Notes: generated by a model from the sequence alone, not told the origin. DNA of 64,000 nucleotides from Hellea sp. (GCA_020627655.1 JAHDGM010000001.1:11222-75221), one strand, 5' to 3'. Positions 26,607 to 34,385 are shown, numbered from the stretch's first letter. Numbers and translations: made by a program.

Positions 26607-26615
26607 TTATCTCAT
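26607..26615 (-). CDS. Two-codon minigene ATG-AGA-TAA before the sigma gene
   Basis: AAGGGAG, four bases, then ATG-AGA-TAA, then four bases to the TTG start of the ECF sigma gene. The TTG itself has no ribosome-binding site at normal distance, so initiation at the minigene followed by restart is plausible. TGAGA is repeated either side of this stretch, so a 13-bp insertion into an original ATG-AGA-GAA start is an alternative. Confidence 0.4.
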   Translation of the reverse strand: MR

Positions 26616-26641
26616 AAAACTCCCTTCTGTTTTACCTTATT

Positions 26642-26667
26642 GACGAATAAGCGCCATAGATTATTCC
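26642..26667 (-). promoter_or_regulatory. ECF-type promoter of the sigma/anti-sigma operon
   Basis: On the minus strand GGAATA (26667-26662), exactly 16 bases, then CGTC (26645-26642), 40 bases before the sigma start. It is identical in both hexamer/tetramer and spacing to the other two elements. Confidence 0.65.
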
Positions 26668-26684
26668 ATAGCTAGGAATGTTTT

Positions 26685-27965
26685 TTGAGTTTTATGTTTG
26701 CTTGCTTACAAATTCGTCTTTTGCTTAGGGCATTTGCAATCCTTATTTTCGGTTTGCTCAGTGTACAACCTTGTGCATGGGCGCAGGACTATGAAGACGA
26801 ATTTCCAGATGAAATCGACTGGGAATTTATCGACATGCTGGACGCATTGGACGGTGTTAATGAAGCGGATATTCTGGACGACTTTGATATTGAGCTGGAC
26901 AAAAACGGCCTTGAAGCCGCTCTGAATGAGTGGATTATTATTGCTGATCCGGGTGAATTTGGAGCTATTCGTTCCATTGGAATGACAATTGATCGTATTG
27001 AGCCCCTAGAAGGCCTCGGCCTTGCAGTGGCAAGGGTACAGACACAGGGTAATTTATCTCTGGATCAAACTCAGGCAGCCATTTCAGCCGTTGCGCCAAG
27101 TGCCGAGATTGATCTTAATCATATTTACAGACCAAGTCGGAGCAAAAGCAGCCGACGAAAAGGATTGGCTCCAAAAACTCTGCTTAAACTTCCATCAGGT
27201 TTTACAGGGAAAGGACAAAAGATCGGCGTTATCGATACCGCTGTAAACTTGAACCACCCTGTGTTTGAAGCCGCAAATATTCACACGGCAGATTTTGTAG
27301 AACGTAAGCTTGAACGGCCGCGGGACCACGGCACAGCTGTCCTGTCAATTTTAGCAGGGCAGTCACAAGACTATGCTGGCTTGTTACCTGATGCTGAATA
27401 TTATGCGGCTTCTGTGTTTTTTAAAACAAAGGATGGAGGGCGCACGGCGACTACGGATAGCCTTGTCAAAGCAATCAGCTGGATGAAGGAGAAGAATGTT
27501 TCCGTGATCAATATGAGCCTAACAGGGCCTCCGAACCGGGTTTTAAAGCGAGCGATAGACGCGGCGGTTACTAGAAACACTGTGGTTATTGCCGCCGTTG
27601 GTAATGAGGGGCCTAATGCTCCGCCTCTATATCCGGCTGCTTATACGGATGTGATTGGGGTAACCGCGGTGTCGGATAGTAAAAAAGTTTACCGCCTTGC
27701 AGGCAGGGGAGATCACGTCGATTTTTCTGCGCCGGGGGTTAAGTTGCGTCATGCTGCAAAATCCAAAGCCTATAAGACGTCGTCAGGTACTTCGATGGCG
27801 GCGCCCTTCGTGACAGCTGTTATAGTTTCAAGCGCTGCGACGGATAATATTTTTTCTGATGGTTTTATTGATAAGCTTAAATCAATGGCTGAAGATTTAG
27901 GGGCTGTTGGTTTTGATCCGGTTTATGGTCATGGATTGATCAAGACAAATTCTTCATCGGGATAA
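26685..27965 (+). CDS. Exported subtilisin-family (S8) serine protease
   Basis: This 426-residue protein has a signal peptide ending AWAQ near residue 33, an acidic segment (DYEDEFPDEIDWEF), a pro-domain to about residue 150, and the catalytic triad D184 (VIDTAV), H215 (RDHGTAV) and S370 (SGTSMAAP). The oxyanion Asn lies in AAVGNEG. The start is TTG with AGGA eight bases before; ATG 26694 is an alternative. It is divergent from the sigma operon, but I find no GGAATA-N16-CGTC on its strand, so it may not belong to that regulon. The acidic segment after the signal peptide is unusual. Confidence 0.88.
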   Translation: MSFMFACLQIRLLLRAFAILIFGLLSVQPCAWAQDYEDEFPDEIDWEFIDMLDALDGVNEADILDDFDIELDKNGLEAALNEWIIIADPGEFGAIRSIGMTIDRIEPLEGLGLAVARVQTQGNLSLDQTQAAISAVAPSAEIDLNHIYRPSRSKSSRRKGLAPKTLLKLPSGFTGKGQKIGVIDTAVNLNHPVFEAANIHTADFVERKLERPRDHGTAVLSILAGQSQDYAGLLPDAEYYAASVFFKTKDGGRTATTDSLVKAISWMKEKNVSVINMSLTGPPNRVLKRAIDAAVTRNTVVIAAVGNEGPNAPPLYPAAYTDVIGVTAVSDSKKVYRLAGRGDHVDFSAPGVKLRHAAKSKAYKTSSGTSMAAPFVTAVIVSSAATDNIFSDGFIDKLKSMAEDLGAVGFDPVYGHGLIKTNSSSG

Positions 27966-27967
27966 CT

Positions 27968-28882
27968 CTAAAAAACATTTCCCACTCTAAGGCTCAGAAC
28001 TGTTTTCTTGTAATCTACAAGGCTCAAATTTGAATTATAATCCCGATATTTCAGGTCTAGCTCTAGATAAGCATTAGAGTGGATCGGAGTTTTCCACGAT
28101 GCGCCATAGGTGAAACGGTCATCTGAGCGTTCGTCATTAATGACAAAGTTGATCGCTTTATAATCTCGGCTTTCATATTTTGCCGATAATTTTAGAGTTG
28201 TATCTTCTTTCCAAACGGGAAAACGGTGGACATATTCGGCCTGTAATCTATGTTTATTATAGGCGAGTTGCTGCTCAAAGGCACCGACATCTTCATAACG
28301 ATAACCAACAATAAAAAATTGTCGTGAGCCGTTTAAAAAATGATAGCCGTCAATACCAAATCCATGAGTATCGCCATCTCGTTCAGGTCGCTCATCATAC
28401 TTTCTGTCACTGAATGTATAGTTGGCCCTGAGAAAGTTTTTACGACCAAAATAACGGCTTACATAGGGCGATATTTGCTTTGCTGTGATGTATTCAGAGC
28501 CGTCAATTGACGCCTGTAGGTAGCGTCCAGTTACGCCTAATTTTGTTCGTCCGAATGTATGAGCTAGATCAAGGGTTCCTAAATGGTAATGTTGGTCAAA
28601 TTGGGAAAACTCATCATAATCCTTTGTAGAGAAGACATAACTGGCTTTTGCCGTTAAATCATCATTGAAATCATGTTTGGCTGTTCCTTTAGCGCGGAAA
28701 AGAAATGCAATATCATCAAGGCCGGATGCAAAATCGATATCACTGATGGTTACATTGCTATCATGTTCAGCTCCCAAGCTGACATCCAGACTGAAGTCAC
28801 TGGCTTGTGCGTAGGCAGTATTTGTAAGGCCGACTACCATAGCGGCTATACTAATCACGCGTCTGTGAGCTATCCAAAACAT
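27968..28882 (-). CDS. Outer-membrane beta-barrel protein
   Basis: This 304-residue protein has a signal peptide cleaved after AYAQ near residue 26. The rest is alternating strands rich in Tyr, Asp, Arg and Phe (for example HYHLGTLDLAHTF and YLELDLKYRDYNS), and it ends in Phe, the outer-membrane assembly signal. The early AEHDSNV resembles the barrel of DUF560/surface-lipoprotein-assembly-modifier proteins, though the family is uncertain. It converges on the subtilase gene with two bases between, so both may lack a terminator there. It could be an export or surface partner for the nearby proteases. Confidence 0.7.
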   Translation of the reverse strand: MFWIAHRRVISIAAMVVGLTNTAYAQASDFSLDVSLGAEHDSNVTISDIDFASGLDDIAFLFRAKGTAKHDFNDDLTAKASYVFSTKDYDEFSQFDQHYHLGTLDLAHTFGRTKLGVTGRYLQASIDGSEYITAKQISPYVSRYFGRKNFLRANYTFSDRKYDERPERDGDTHGFGIDGYHFLNGSRQFFIVGYRYEDVGAFEQQLAYNKHRLQAEYVHRFPVWKEDTTLKLSAKYESRDYKAINFVINDERSDDRFTYGASWKTPIHSNAYLELDLKYRDYNSNLSLVDYKKTVLSLRVGNVF

Positions 28883-29032
28883 AGGTCGAATTTGCTTGAT
28901 TTTATAGTTTAATCAAGTGCTTTCGGTTACTGTTTGCACGATGTCGTTTATGACAGGTTTTAACGAATGTTGAACTAATGCAACCGTGAGTATCGCTTAA
29001 GTTGTTATTTTTGGTAAAATCATGTGAAATTG

Positions 29033-29048
29033 TGTGATTTGGATCACA
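29033..29048 (+). promoter_or_regulatory. CRP/FNR-family operator
   Basis: TGTGA-N6-TCACA is an exact match to the CRP palindrome, extended to seven-base arms (GTGTGAT/ATCACAC). It lies in the 298-bp divergent region between the outer-membrane barrel gene and the exported protein gene; no gene is seen in that region. Confidence 0.55.
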
Positions 29049-29201
29049 CTCAAAATGATTTACTCAGGTTAGACCATCTTAATCTTGTGTTAATCATAAA
29101 ACCTATTTATTCCTCATATGAGTAAATTTGGCGACATTTTTACCAATGTGTGCTATACCCTTAGGGGAATGGGCTGATGAATGAGGAGAGAAGCGCCTGA
29201 A

Positions 29202-29984
29202 ATGTGGACTACAGGTCATCATATGCTTGTAAAACAAAAAGCTTTGCACTTACGCCGGGCTGTTTTGTCATGCATGACGATCTTGGCGGTTACAGGTGCG
29301 AGTTCGACGGCCCAAGCGCAAATAAATGACGATAAAATCGGTGAGCCGGAGACTTTTAAACTTGAATTGCCCCAAGAAACATCCGCAAAAGACTTTATTG
29401 GTCTAAGTTCCTCCTTAAAAGGATTGTCGGACACGGCTATTGATTTACCGCTTGAGAGCGTGGGATCCAATTTATTTGATCTCGATGTGACGAATATTGG
29501 CTGTATGACCGGCGAAGAAGGGTGTTTGACCCGCGAGGATCGACTAGATATGCGGTATTCCAAGTCTTTGACGACCTCTATTGATACATTGGTTGATATT
29601 GAGCTGACGCCGCGTGCCTCAATGCGTTTTGACGATGGAGCCTCCAGCGCGCTTGTTGGCGCACTTGTTCGCATTGGGGATGATTTGAAGGACAATGAAG
29701 AGTTCAAGTCCAATACCTGGTATATGTTTGCCGGCGCTGACGCCGAAGCCGTGACGTATTCACCGAACAGTCTTGGCCGGGTCACCGAAGGAAACTTCCA
29801 TTTACAAGACCGGATTATCGTAGGGGATGCCCAGGCGGGTGTTGGCTACAGGATCGGCGATAGTGCTGATATTTCTCTGGGTTATTTCCGCCGTGAAGTC
29901 ACATCTTTTGGCAATGAAACCAATATGGAAAGCTCTACCTTTTCTGAAGATGCGGCCGCTCTATCGTTTACCTGGCGCCGCTAA
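29202..29984 (+). CDS. Exported protein of unknown function, probable outer-membrane fold
   Basis: The mature protein follows a signal peptide ending in TAQAQ. ATG 29202, 29223 or 29181 could start it; 29223 gives the most typical signal peptide. The body of about 230 residues includes a Cys pair in IGCMTGEEGCLT and a C-terminal half of alternating strands (AQAGVGYRIGDSADISLGYFRRE) ending AALSFTWRR. That looks like part of a small beta-barrel or a periplasmic beta-sandwich. I do not recognise the family. A perfect CRP-type palindrome lies 155-190 bp upstream. nrdB follows with separate control. Confidence 0.6.
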   Translation: MWTTGHHMLVKQKALHLRRAVLSCMTILAVTGASSTAQAQINDDKIGEPETFKLELPQETSAKDFIGLSSSLKGLSDTAIDLPLESVGSNLFDLDVTNIGCMTGEEGCLTREDRLDMRYSKSLTTSIDTLVDIELTPRASMRFDDGASSALVGALVRIGDDLKDNEEFKSNTWYMFAGADAEAVTYSPNSLGRVTEGNFHLQDRIIVGDAQAGVGYRIGDSADISLGYFRREVTSFGNETNMESSTFSEDAAALSFTWRR

Positions 29985-30052
29985 CCCATTTTTTGATCGC
30001 GAAGCCACAGGCTTTATCAACAATATTCCCTTTCGGTCTGATTTTTTTGTGG

Positions 30053-30099
30053 GCACTATATATTGGTGACTTGGCAAATCACTTATCAATATATAGTGA
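30053..30099 (+). promoter_or_regulatory. Paired NrdR boxes upstream of nrdB
   Basis: Box 1 at 30053-30068 contains CTATATATTG and box 2 at 30084-30099 contains CAATATATAG. Both match CwATATATwG exactly, and their starts are 31 bp apart (three helical turns). The second box ends 28 bp before the nrdB start codon. Confidence 0.85.
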
Positions 30100-30127
30100 G
30101 TAACTAAATGATTCATTAGAGGGTATT

Positions 30128-31171
30128 ATGGGACAGCAAGGCGAATTTGAGCGGGCTTCATCAGGTTTATTGGTGCCGTCCCATAGTTATAAGCCGTTTC
30201 GTTATCCATGGGCCTATGATTTTTGGAAAAAACAACAACAAGTCCACTGGATGCCAGAAGAAGTGCCGCTCGGTGAAGACTGTAAGGATTGGGCCACCAA
30301 TCTAACGGAGAATGAAAAGAATTTGCTGACCCAGATTTTCCGGTTCTTTACTCAGTCAGATGTTGAAGTAAACGACAATTATATGGAGCGTTATGCCCGC
30401 GTGTTTAAGCCGACCGAAGTGAAAATGATGCTATCGGCTTTCTCCAATATGGAGACTATACACATTGCCGCCTATGCGCTTTTGCTGGAAACCATTGGTA
30501 TGCCGGACAGTGAATTTTCTGCATTTATGGATTATCAGGCCATGGCAGATAAGCACAATTATATGCAGGAATTTGGCGTCGAAACAGACGCAGATATAGC
30601 GCGCACAGTTGCTATGTTTGGCGCGTTTACTGAAGGGCTGCAGCTCTTTGCGTCATTTGCCATGTTGATGAACTTCCCGCGCCTGAATAAAATGAAAGGC
30701 ATGGGGCAGATCGTGACCTGGTCTATCCGGGATGAAAGCCTGCACTGCGAGGGCATGATCAAGCTTTATCATACGTTTGCTAAGGAAACCGGCTGCGTCA
30801 CCAAGGCGGTGGCCGATGATATTGTGGATTGCTGCAAAACTGTTGTCGGTCTTGAAGACAAGTTCATCGATCTGGCTTTTGAGCTTGGGCCTGTCGAGGG
30901 CATGACCAGTGAAGATATCAAGCAATATATCCGCTATATAGCCGATTGGCGTCTTGGACAGTTGGGGCTTCCAAAAGTCTATGGGATAGAACATCATCCT
31001 TTGCCGTGGCTTACGGAAATTCTAAATGGTGTTGAGCACGCCAACTTCTTTGAAGCCCGCGCTACTGAGTATTCCAAAGGTGCAACGCAAGGGAATTGGC
31101 ATGGCGATGAAGGCGTTTGGGAAAAGTTTGAGAGTTTGCAGGCCAAGAAACTGGCTGACAATCCGGCTTAG
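30128..31171 (+). CDS. nrdB: Class I ribonucleoside-diphosphate reductase, beta subunit
   Basis: This 347-residue ferritin-like subunit holds the di-metal site and tyrosyl radical needed by NrdA. The ligands D78, E109, H112, E169, E203 and H206 align with E. coli D84, E115, H118, E204, E238 and H241. The radical Tyr is Y116 (E. coli Y122), so this is a Tyr-radical rather than a Phe-type enzyme. No ATP-cone is fused. Start ATG follows AGAGGG. It stands apart from nrdA, with the protease island between, and is likely co-transcribed with the tyrosine phosphatase 17 bp downstream. Confidence 0.96.
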   Translation: MGQQGEFERASSGLLVPSHSYKPFRYPWAYDFWKKQQQVHWMPEEVPLGEDCKDWATNLTENEKNLLTQIFRFFTQSDVEVNDNYMERYARVFKPTEVKMMLSAFSNMETIHIAAYALLLETIGMPDSEFSAFMDYQAMADKHNYMQEFGVETDADIARTVAMFGAFTEGLQLFASFAMLMNFPRLNKMKGMGQIVTWSIRDESLHCEGMIKLYHTFAKETGCVTKAVADDIVDCCKTVVGLEDKFIDLAFELGPVEGMTSEDIKQYIRYIADWRLGQLGLPKVYGIEHHPLPWLTEILNGVEHANFFEARATEYSKGATQGNWHGDEGVWEKFESLQAKKLADNPA

Positions 31172-31188
31172 GGTCAAGCGGCGCACAT

Positions 31189-31965
31189 ATGCCCCGTATC
31201 GTTCCGTTAGAATCTGTTCGTAATTTTCGTGATTTTGGCGGATACAAAACCGCCAATGGCCAGACTGTGCAAACGGACAAGCTATACCGTTCAGCGCATT
31301 TTTCTGACGTTAATCAGGCGGATCATTCGTTTTTGGCCGGTCTCGATTTGGGGCTTTTGGTTGATTTAAGACATGCGCCGGAACGTAGGCGACAACCAAA
31401 CAATATTTCCGGTATTCCTATAGACATATTAGAATACCCAAAGGCTCCAGATGCTCAGGAACGACTATACGCTCCGCATGAAATGTTCTTGAAAGAACAA
31501 CTTGAAGGCCCTGAAGATTCACGGAACTATATGCTCAGTTCTTATGCGGCGCGAGTATCGGATAAAGGCTTTGTGTCTATGTTTAGCGATACTTTAAAAT
31601 ATATGGCCAGTGAGGGGAGGCCGCTTGTTATTCACTGCGCGGCAGGCAAAGATAGAACTGGAACACTTGGCGCTATTATTCTGAAAACTCTGGGCGTGTC
31701 ACATGATGATATCATGCATGACTATATGTTGACGATGAAGGCTGTCGACGTCGAGAGCTTTTTAGAACCGGCTTCAAAAATGATGTCGAAAAGTTTTGAG
31801 CGTAGAATTACGCCAGACGCTTTAAGGCCTATGTTTGGTGTGGAACCGGACTATCTGGAAGCCTCATTGTCTCACATGGGAAATTTTGATGACTATTTGA
31901 CAAAAAAGCTCGGCATTGATGATGCCGAGCGCGAAAATATTCTGAATAATTATCTGAGCAAATAA
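31189..31965 (+). CDS. Tyrosine/serine protein phosphatase (PF13350 type)
   Basis: This 258-residue protein has the Cys-based phosphatase loop HCAAGKDRTG with catalytic Cys150, and an N-terminal RNFRDFGGYKTANGQ typical of the bacterial Y_phosphatase3 family. The general acid probably lies in the preceding segment. No signal peptide is seen. These enzymes act on phosphotyrosine or phosphoinositide-like substrates; the target here is unknown. It lies 17 bp after nrdB. Its 3' end contains, on the opposite strand, the terminator of the converging TadE operon. Confidence 0.85.
   Translation: MPRIVPLESVRNFRDFGGYKTANGQTVQTDKLYRSAHFSDVNQADHSFLAGLDLGLLVDLRHAPERRRQPNNISGIPIDILEYPKAPDAQERLYAPHEMFLKEQLEGPEDSRNYMLSSYAARVSDKGFVSMFSDTLKYMASEGRPLVIHCAAGKDRTGTLGAIILKTLGVSHDDIMHDYMLTMKAVDVESFLEPASKMMSKSFERRITPDALRPMFGVEPDYLEASLSHMGNFDDYLTKKLGIDDAERENILNNYLSK
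31902..31930 (-). terminator. Intrinsic terminator for the leftward TadE operon, inside the phosphatase gene
   Basis: A perfect nine-base-pair stem GCTCGGCAT/ATGCCGAGC (31908-31916 with 31922-31930) with a five-base loop is followed on the minus strand by TTTTTT (31907-31902). It lies about 40 bp after the TadE-like stop but within the last codons of the convergent phosphatase gene. Confidence 0.72.
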
Positions 31966-31969
31966 TTGA

Positions 31970-32617
31970 TTAGCTACAGGTCACACTCAAGTTTTTACTT
32001 GCTGAACACTTGAATGCGTTTTTCCCGTCTTCGTCAAAAGGTATGGTCACAGATTGACGAGGCTTGAGAAGAAATGTTTCATTCAAAGTTACATTTTTCA
32101 TGAACATAAGCGTGACGGGCTCATAGGCATAATTGATGCGAGCGACCATAATACCGGACTGGTCGTTCAGCATTTGATCTGAAAGCCCACTGGCATCATA
32201 ATCAGCGGGGCCACCGGCAGAAATGGGTGGTCCAAGAATAGCATAGCCCACGCGCGTAATGGTGCCATCGGTATCCTTTTGGAAGCTATTGAGTTCGATC
32301 GTTACTTTTTGAGCAGATACTGTGTCATATGTTACGCCTAGCACAGCGAGAGTCGCTGTCATCACGTCTGCCATTTCATCAGTGTTTATGGTAGCTACTT
32401 GAGTTGCGAGGTCTCCCGCGACACTTGTCGCATGGGCTACCTGGCGGTCAGCTGTGATACCCAGAGCAATTTCACTCATGCCAAAATATAAGGCGAGCAT
32501 AAAAGGTGCTATGAGGGCAAATTCAATGGCAGCAACACCTTCTTCATTCTTACTGAGAGCATGGGTAAAGGGTAGTTGACGTTTCAGGTTTTTCAGCATG
32601 GTCTTACGCGATATCAT
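31970..32617 (-). CDS. TadE-like pilus assembly pseudopilin
   Basis: This protein of about 215 residues has the TadE signature EEGVAAIEFALIAPFMLALYF: a Gly-x-x-Ala-x-Glu-Phe segment that a prepilin peptidase can cut, followed by a single transmembrane helix. The remainder is a periplasmic domain with two C-terminal Cys. I chose ATG 32617 because it overlaps the previous stop as ATGA and has AGGA at good distance; ATG 32626 would overlap more. It is the second gene of the divergent leftward part of the Tad locus, and is probably a minor pseudopilin of the Flp pilus. Confidence 0.82.
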   Translation of the reverse strand: MISRKTMLKNLKRQLPFTHALSKNEEGVAAIEFALIAPFMLALYFGMSEIALGITADRQVAHATSVAGDLATQVATINTDEMADVMTATLAVLGVTYDTVSAQKVTIELNSFQKDTDGTITRVGYAILGPPISAGGPADYDASGLSDQMLNDQSGIMVARINYAYEPVTLMFMKNVTLNETFLLKPRQSVTIPFDEDGKNAFKCSASKNLSVTCS

Positions 32618-33192
32618 GATGCACATCCTGTGTCAGGGAAGGGTTCGTTGCGAAAAGCGGTTGCAGCCGTCAGAACACGCTTATTACTGGGTTGATTGGA
32701 TAGTCGTGTCCATTTTCCCGGTAAAGAAAGCTGATGGTAATATTGTGCTCGTGCGACAACAACATCGCGAGCACCTGACTGATCATAAACGTCAGGATTA
32801 ACCTGAGGGGTCGGGTAGGGCTTGCCTGTATCCGGATCAATCATGCCTGGAGTTGGTTCCAGGAGCCCGGGAACGAAGCGTCCAGTGTCGGACGTTACAA
32901 CATCAATACGTAAGTTTGCGCAGTCTCCGAGGGTAGCCATGTTATTGCAAACGGCTTTTTTAAATTGTTCTGCCCCGCCGCACTTCGCTTGAAATTCCCC
33001 AGTTCGAACATCTCGAGCGGCTTCATTCATAGCGTGTGTCAAAGTCGAGCTAATGAAAAAAACAATGGCCAATTCAATGATCGAGAATAATATGGTCATG
33101 AATGGAATTGCTAGAATCGCAAATTCAATAGCCGTCGCCCCTTCGCGATTACTTTTATATTTAGTAAAATTACGTCGTATGTTCCGCAACAT
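32614..33192 (-). CDS. TadE/TadF-like pilus assembly pseudopilin
   Basis: This 192-residue protein starts with a basic segment, then EGATAIEFAILAIPFMTILFS (prepilin-like cleavage and transmembrane helix). A periplasmic domain follows with Cys residues at CGG, VCNN, GDCAN and a terminal CAS, which may form disulfides. It is translationally coupled to the next TadE-like gene. The two pseudopilins together fit TadE plus TadF, minor components needed for Flp pilus formation. Confidence 0.82.
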   Translation of the reverse strand: MLRNIRRNFTKYKSNREGATAIEFAILAIPFMTILFSIIELAIVFFISSTLTHAMNEAARDVRTGEFQAKCGGAEQFKKAVCNNMATLGDCANLRIDVVTSDTGRFVPGLLEPTPGMIDPDTGKPYPTPQVNPDVYDQSGARDVVVARAQYYHQLSLPGKWTRLSNQPSNKRVLTAATAFRNEPFPDTGCAS

Positions 33193-33294
33193 ATATAACC
33201 CTGCACCATAATATGAACGGTAGGGTTTAGAGAAAACTGATTTATTTTCTCGTAAGAAACTTAGTTAAAATTTACTGAATTCTTTAAAAGGTGA

Positions 33295-33855
33295 TCACTC
33301 AGGGAATGGTAAATCTGGAATTTCTTGGTCTTCTGGCCCGAAAGCATCAGAGGTTGAATTTGCATTCGATAACCCAATTACACCTGGTGGTAAATTTCCA
33401 CCGGCAGAGATTGTGGTTGTCTGTATATTCTCTTCCTTAGATGTAAAATTACCAATGAATTTTTTTGAATCACCTAAAACTGGCGCTGGTAAGCAATAGG
33501 GGCTACAATGATAACTGGCTCGATCCGCGCCTGCATATAGACGTACATTGCCTGGACTATTTGATGAAGTGACTTGAATATCTGCGTTCATGATAGTTTG
33601 TCCCAGCGTATTCATGATGATCAGGTTGGTTTTTCCGTATCCACGACCAATGACAAAAATAGTATCACTGCTATGAACTGAAACATCTGCAATTTGTGGG
33701 TTACCTATAATAACAGCTGCTGCAGGTTCGCTGAGACGCACAATTTCTGTTTTGTTGAGCTCAACATTATAGGCATTGTTACCAGCATGTGCTGTTATTG
33801 CCATCAAACATGCCGCGCTTGATAAAGTCAGGCGAAAATATTTCATTACAGACAT
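33295..33855 (-). CDS. Periplasmic protein with secretin N-terminal (Pil_N-type) domain only
   Basis: This protein of about 186 residues has a signal peptide ending AHAG. A domain follows with VELNKTEIVRLSEPAAAVIIGNP and VIGRGYGKTNLIIMN, the T2SS-T3SS_pil_N domain found at the start of CpaC/RcpA secretins. The secretin barrel itself is missing, and the last 70 residues are Cys- and Pro-containing low-complexity sequence. I chose ATG 33855 because GGAAGGG lies six bases before it. It probably docks with the outer-membrane CpaC ring. It is the first of three leftward Tad genes, divergent from flp. Confidence 0.75.
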   Translation of the reverse strand: MSVMKYFRLTLSSAACLMAITAHAGNNAYNVELNKTEIVRLSEPAAAVIIGNPQIADVSVHSSDTIFVIGRGYGKTNLIIMNTLGQTIMNADIQVTSSNSPGNVRLYAGADRASYHCSPYCLPAPVLGDSKKFIGNFTSKEENIQTTTISAGGNLPPGVIGLSNANSTSDAFGPEDQEIPDLPFPE

Positions 33856-34182
33856 AGCGATCCCTTCCAGCTCTCGCGTCGTTTCTATATGTTTAGTGAA
33901 TGAAGCGTTTACAAATGGTTGATGGCTATGCATTTCTAAGCGCTTAGCTGGCCTGAAAGTGACATTATATTATATAGGTTACAGAAAAGGGCTCATTTTC
34001 GCCATATTCGTGAACTATAAGGGCCATGTAACATCGCTCGTCTTATCTATTGGAAATAAATGGTTTTTTTACCATAAGCTTTAAAGGGATCGTAATATCC
34101 CCCCCGTATAAAACGCATAACAGGGATTGGCCCTGTGGGGTCTTAATCCTCATAAACAAAACGCATACGTGGGAGTATTGTT
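33856..34182. promoter_or_regulatory. Divergent control region and flp leader
   Basis: No gene is seen. Toward flp it contains ATGGT-T6-ACCAT (34060-34075), GGGAT-N6-ATCCC (34086-34101) and a hairpin ACAGGG/CCCTGT (34120-34136). The hairpin is flanked by two copies of AAAACGCATA (34110-34119 and 34158-34167). These probably control synthesis of the abundant pilin. Confidence 0.45.
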
Positions 34183-34365
34183 ATGCAAAATTTAGTTTCT
34201 CGTTATATTAAAGACGAATCTGGTGCGACTGCTATCGAATATGGTCTGATCGCTGCTTTGATCGGTGTCGCTATCATCGTTGGTGCCCGTACTGTTGGTA
34301 CTAGCATCAACCAGAAGTTTTTGACGGTAGCTGCTGAAGTTGATAAGGCTGGTGTAACACCATAA
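34183..34365 (+). CDS. flp: Flp/PilA-type major pilin
   Basis: This 60-residue pilin is the main subunit of the Flp (Tad) pilus. After a short leader (to about residue 14, ESG) the mature protein begins ATAIEYGLIAALIGVAII, the Flp motif with Glu and Tyr at positions 4-5 after cleavage by CpaA, followed by a hydrophobic helix. It has its own leader region and is followed by a strong terminator, so the pilin can be made in excess of the assembly machinery encoded downstream. Confidence 0.95.
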   Translation: MQNLVSRYIKDESGATAIEYGLIAALIGVAIIVGARTVGTSINQKFLTVAAEVDKAGVTP

Positions 34366-34385
34366 GTCTTCATTAATGAAGTTAA

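Noticed and set aside
25743-26675. 310-codon plus-strand frame opposite the sigma and anti-sigma genes
   Set aside because: Serine-rich shadow translation with no domain or ribosome-binding site; both minus-strand genes are clear families with an ECF promoter.
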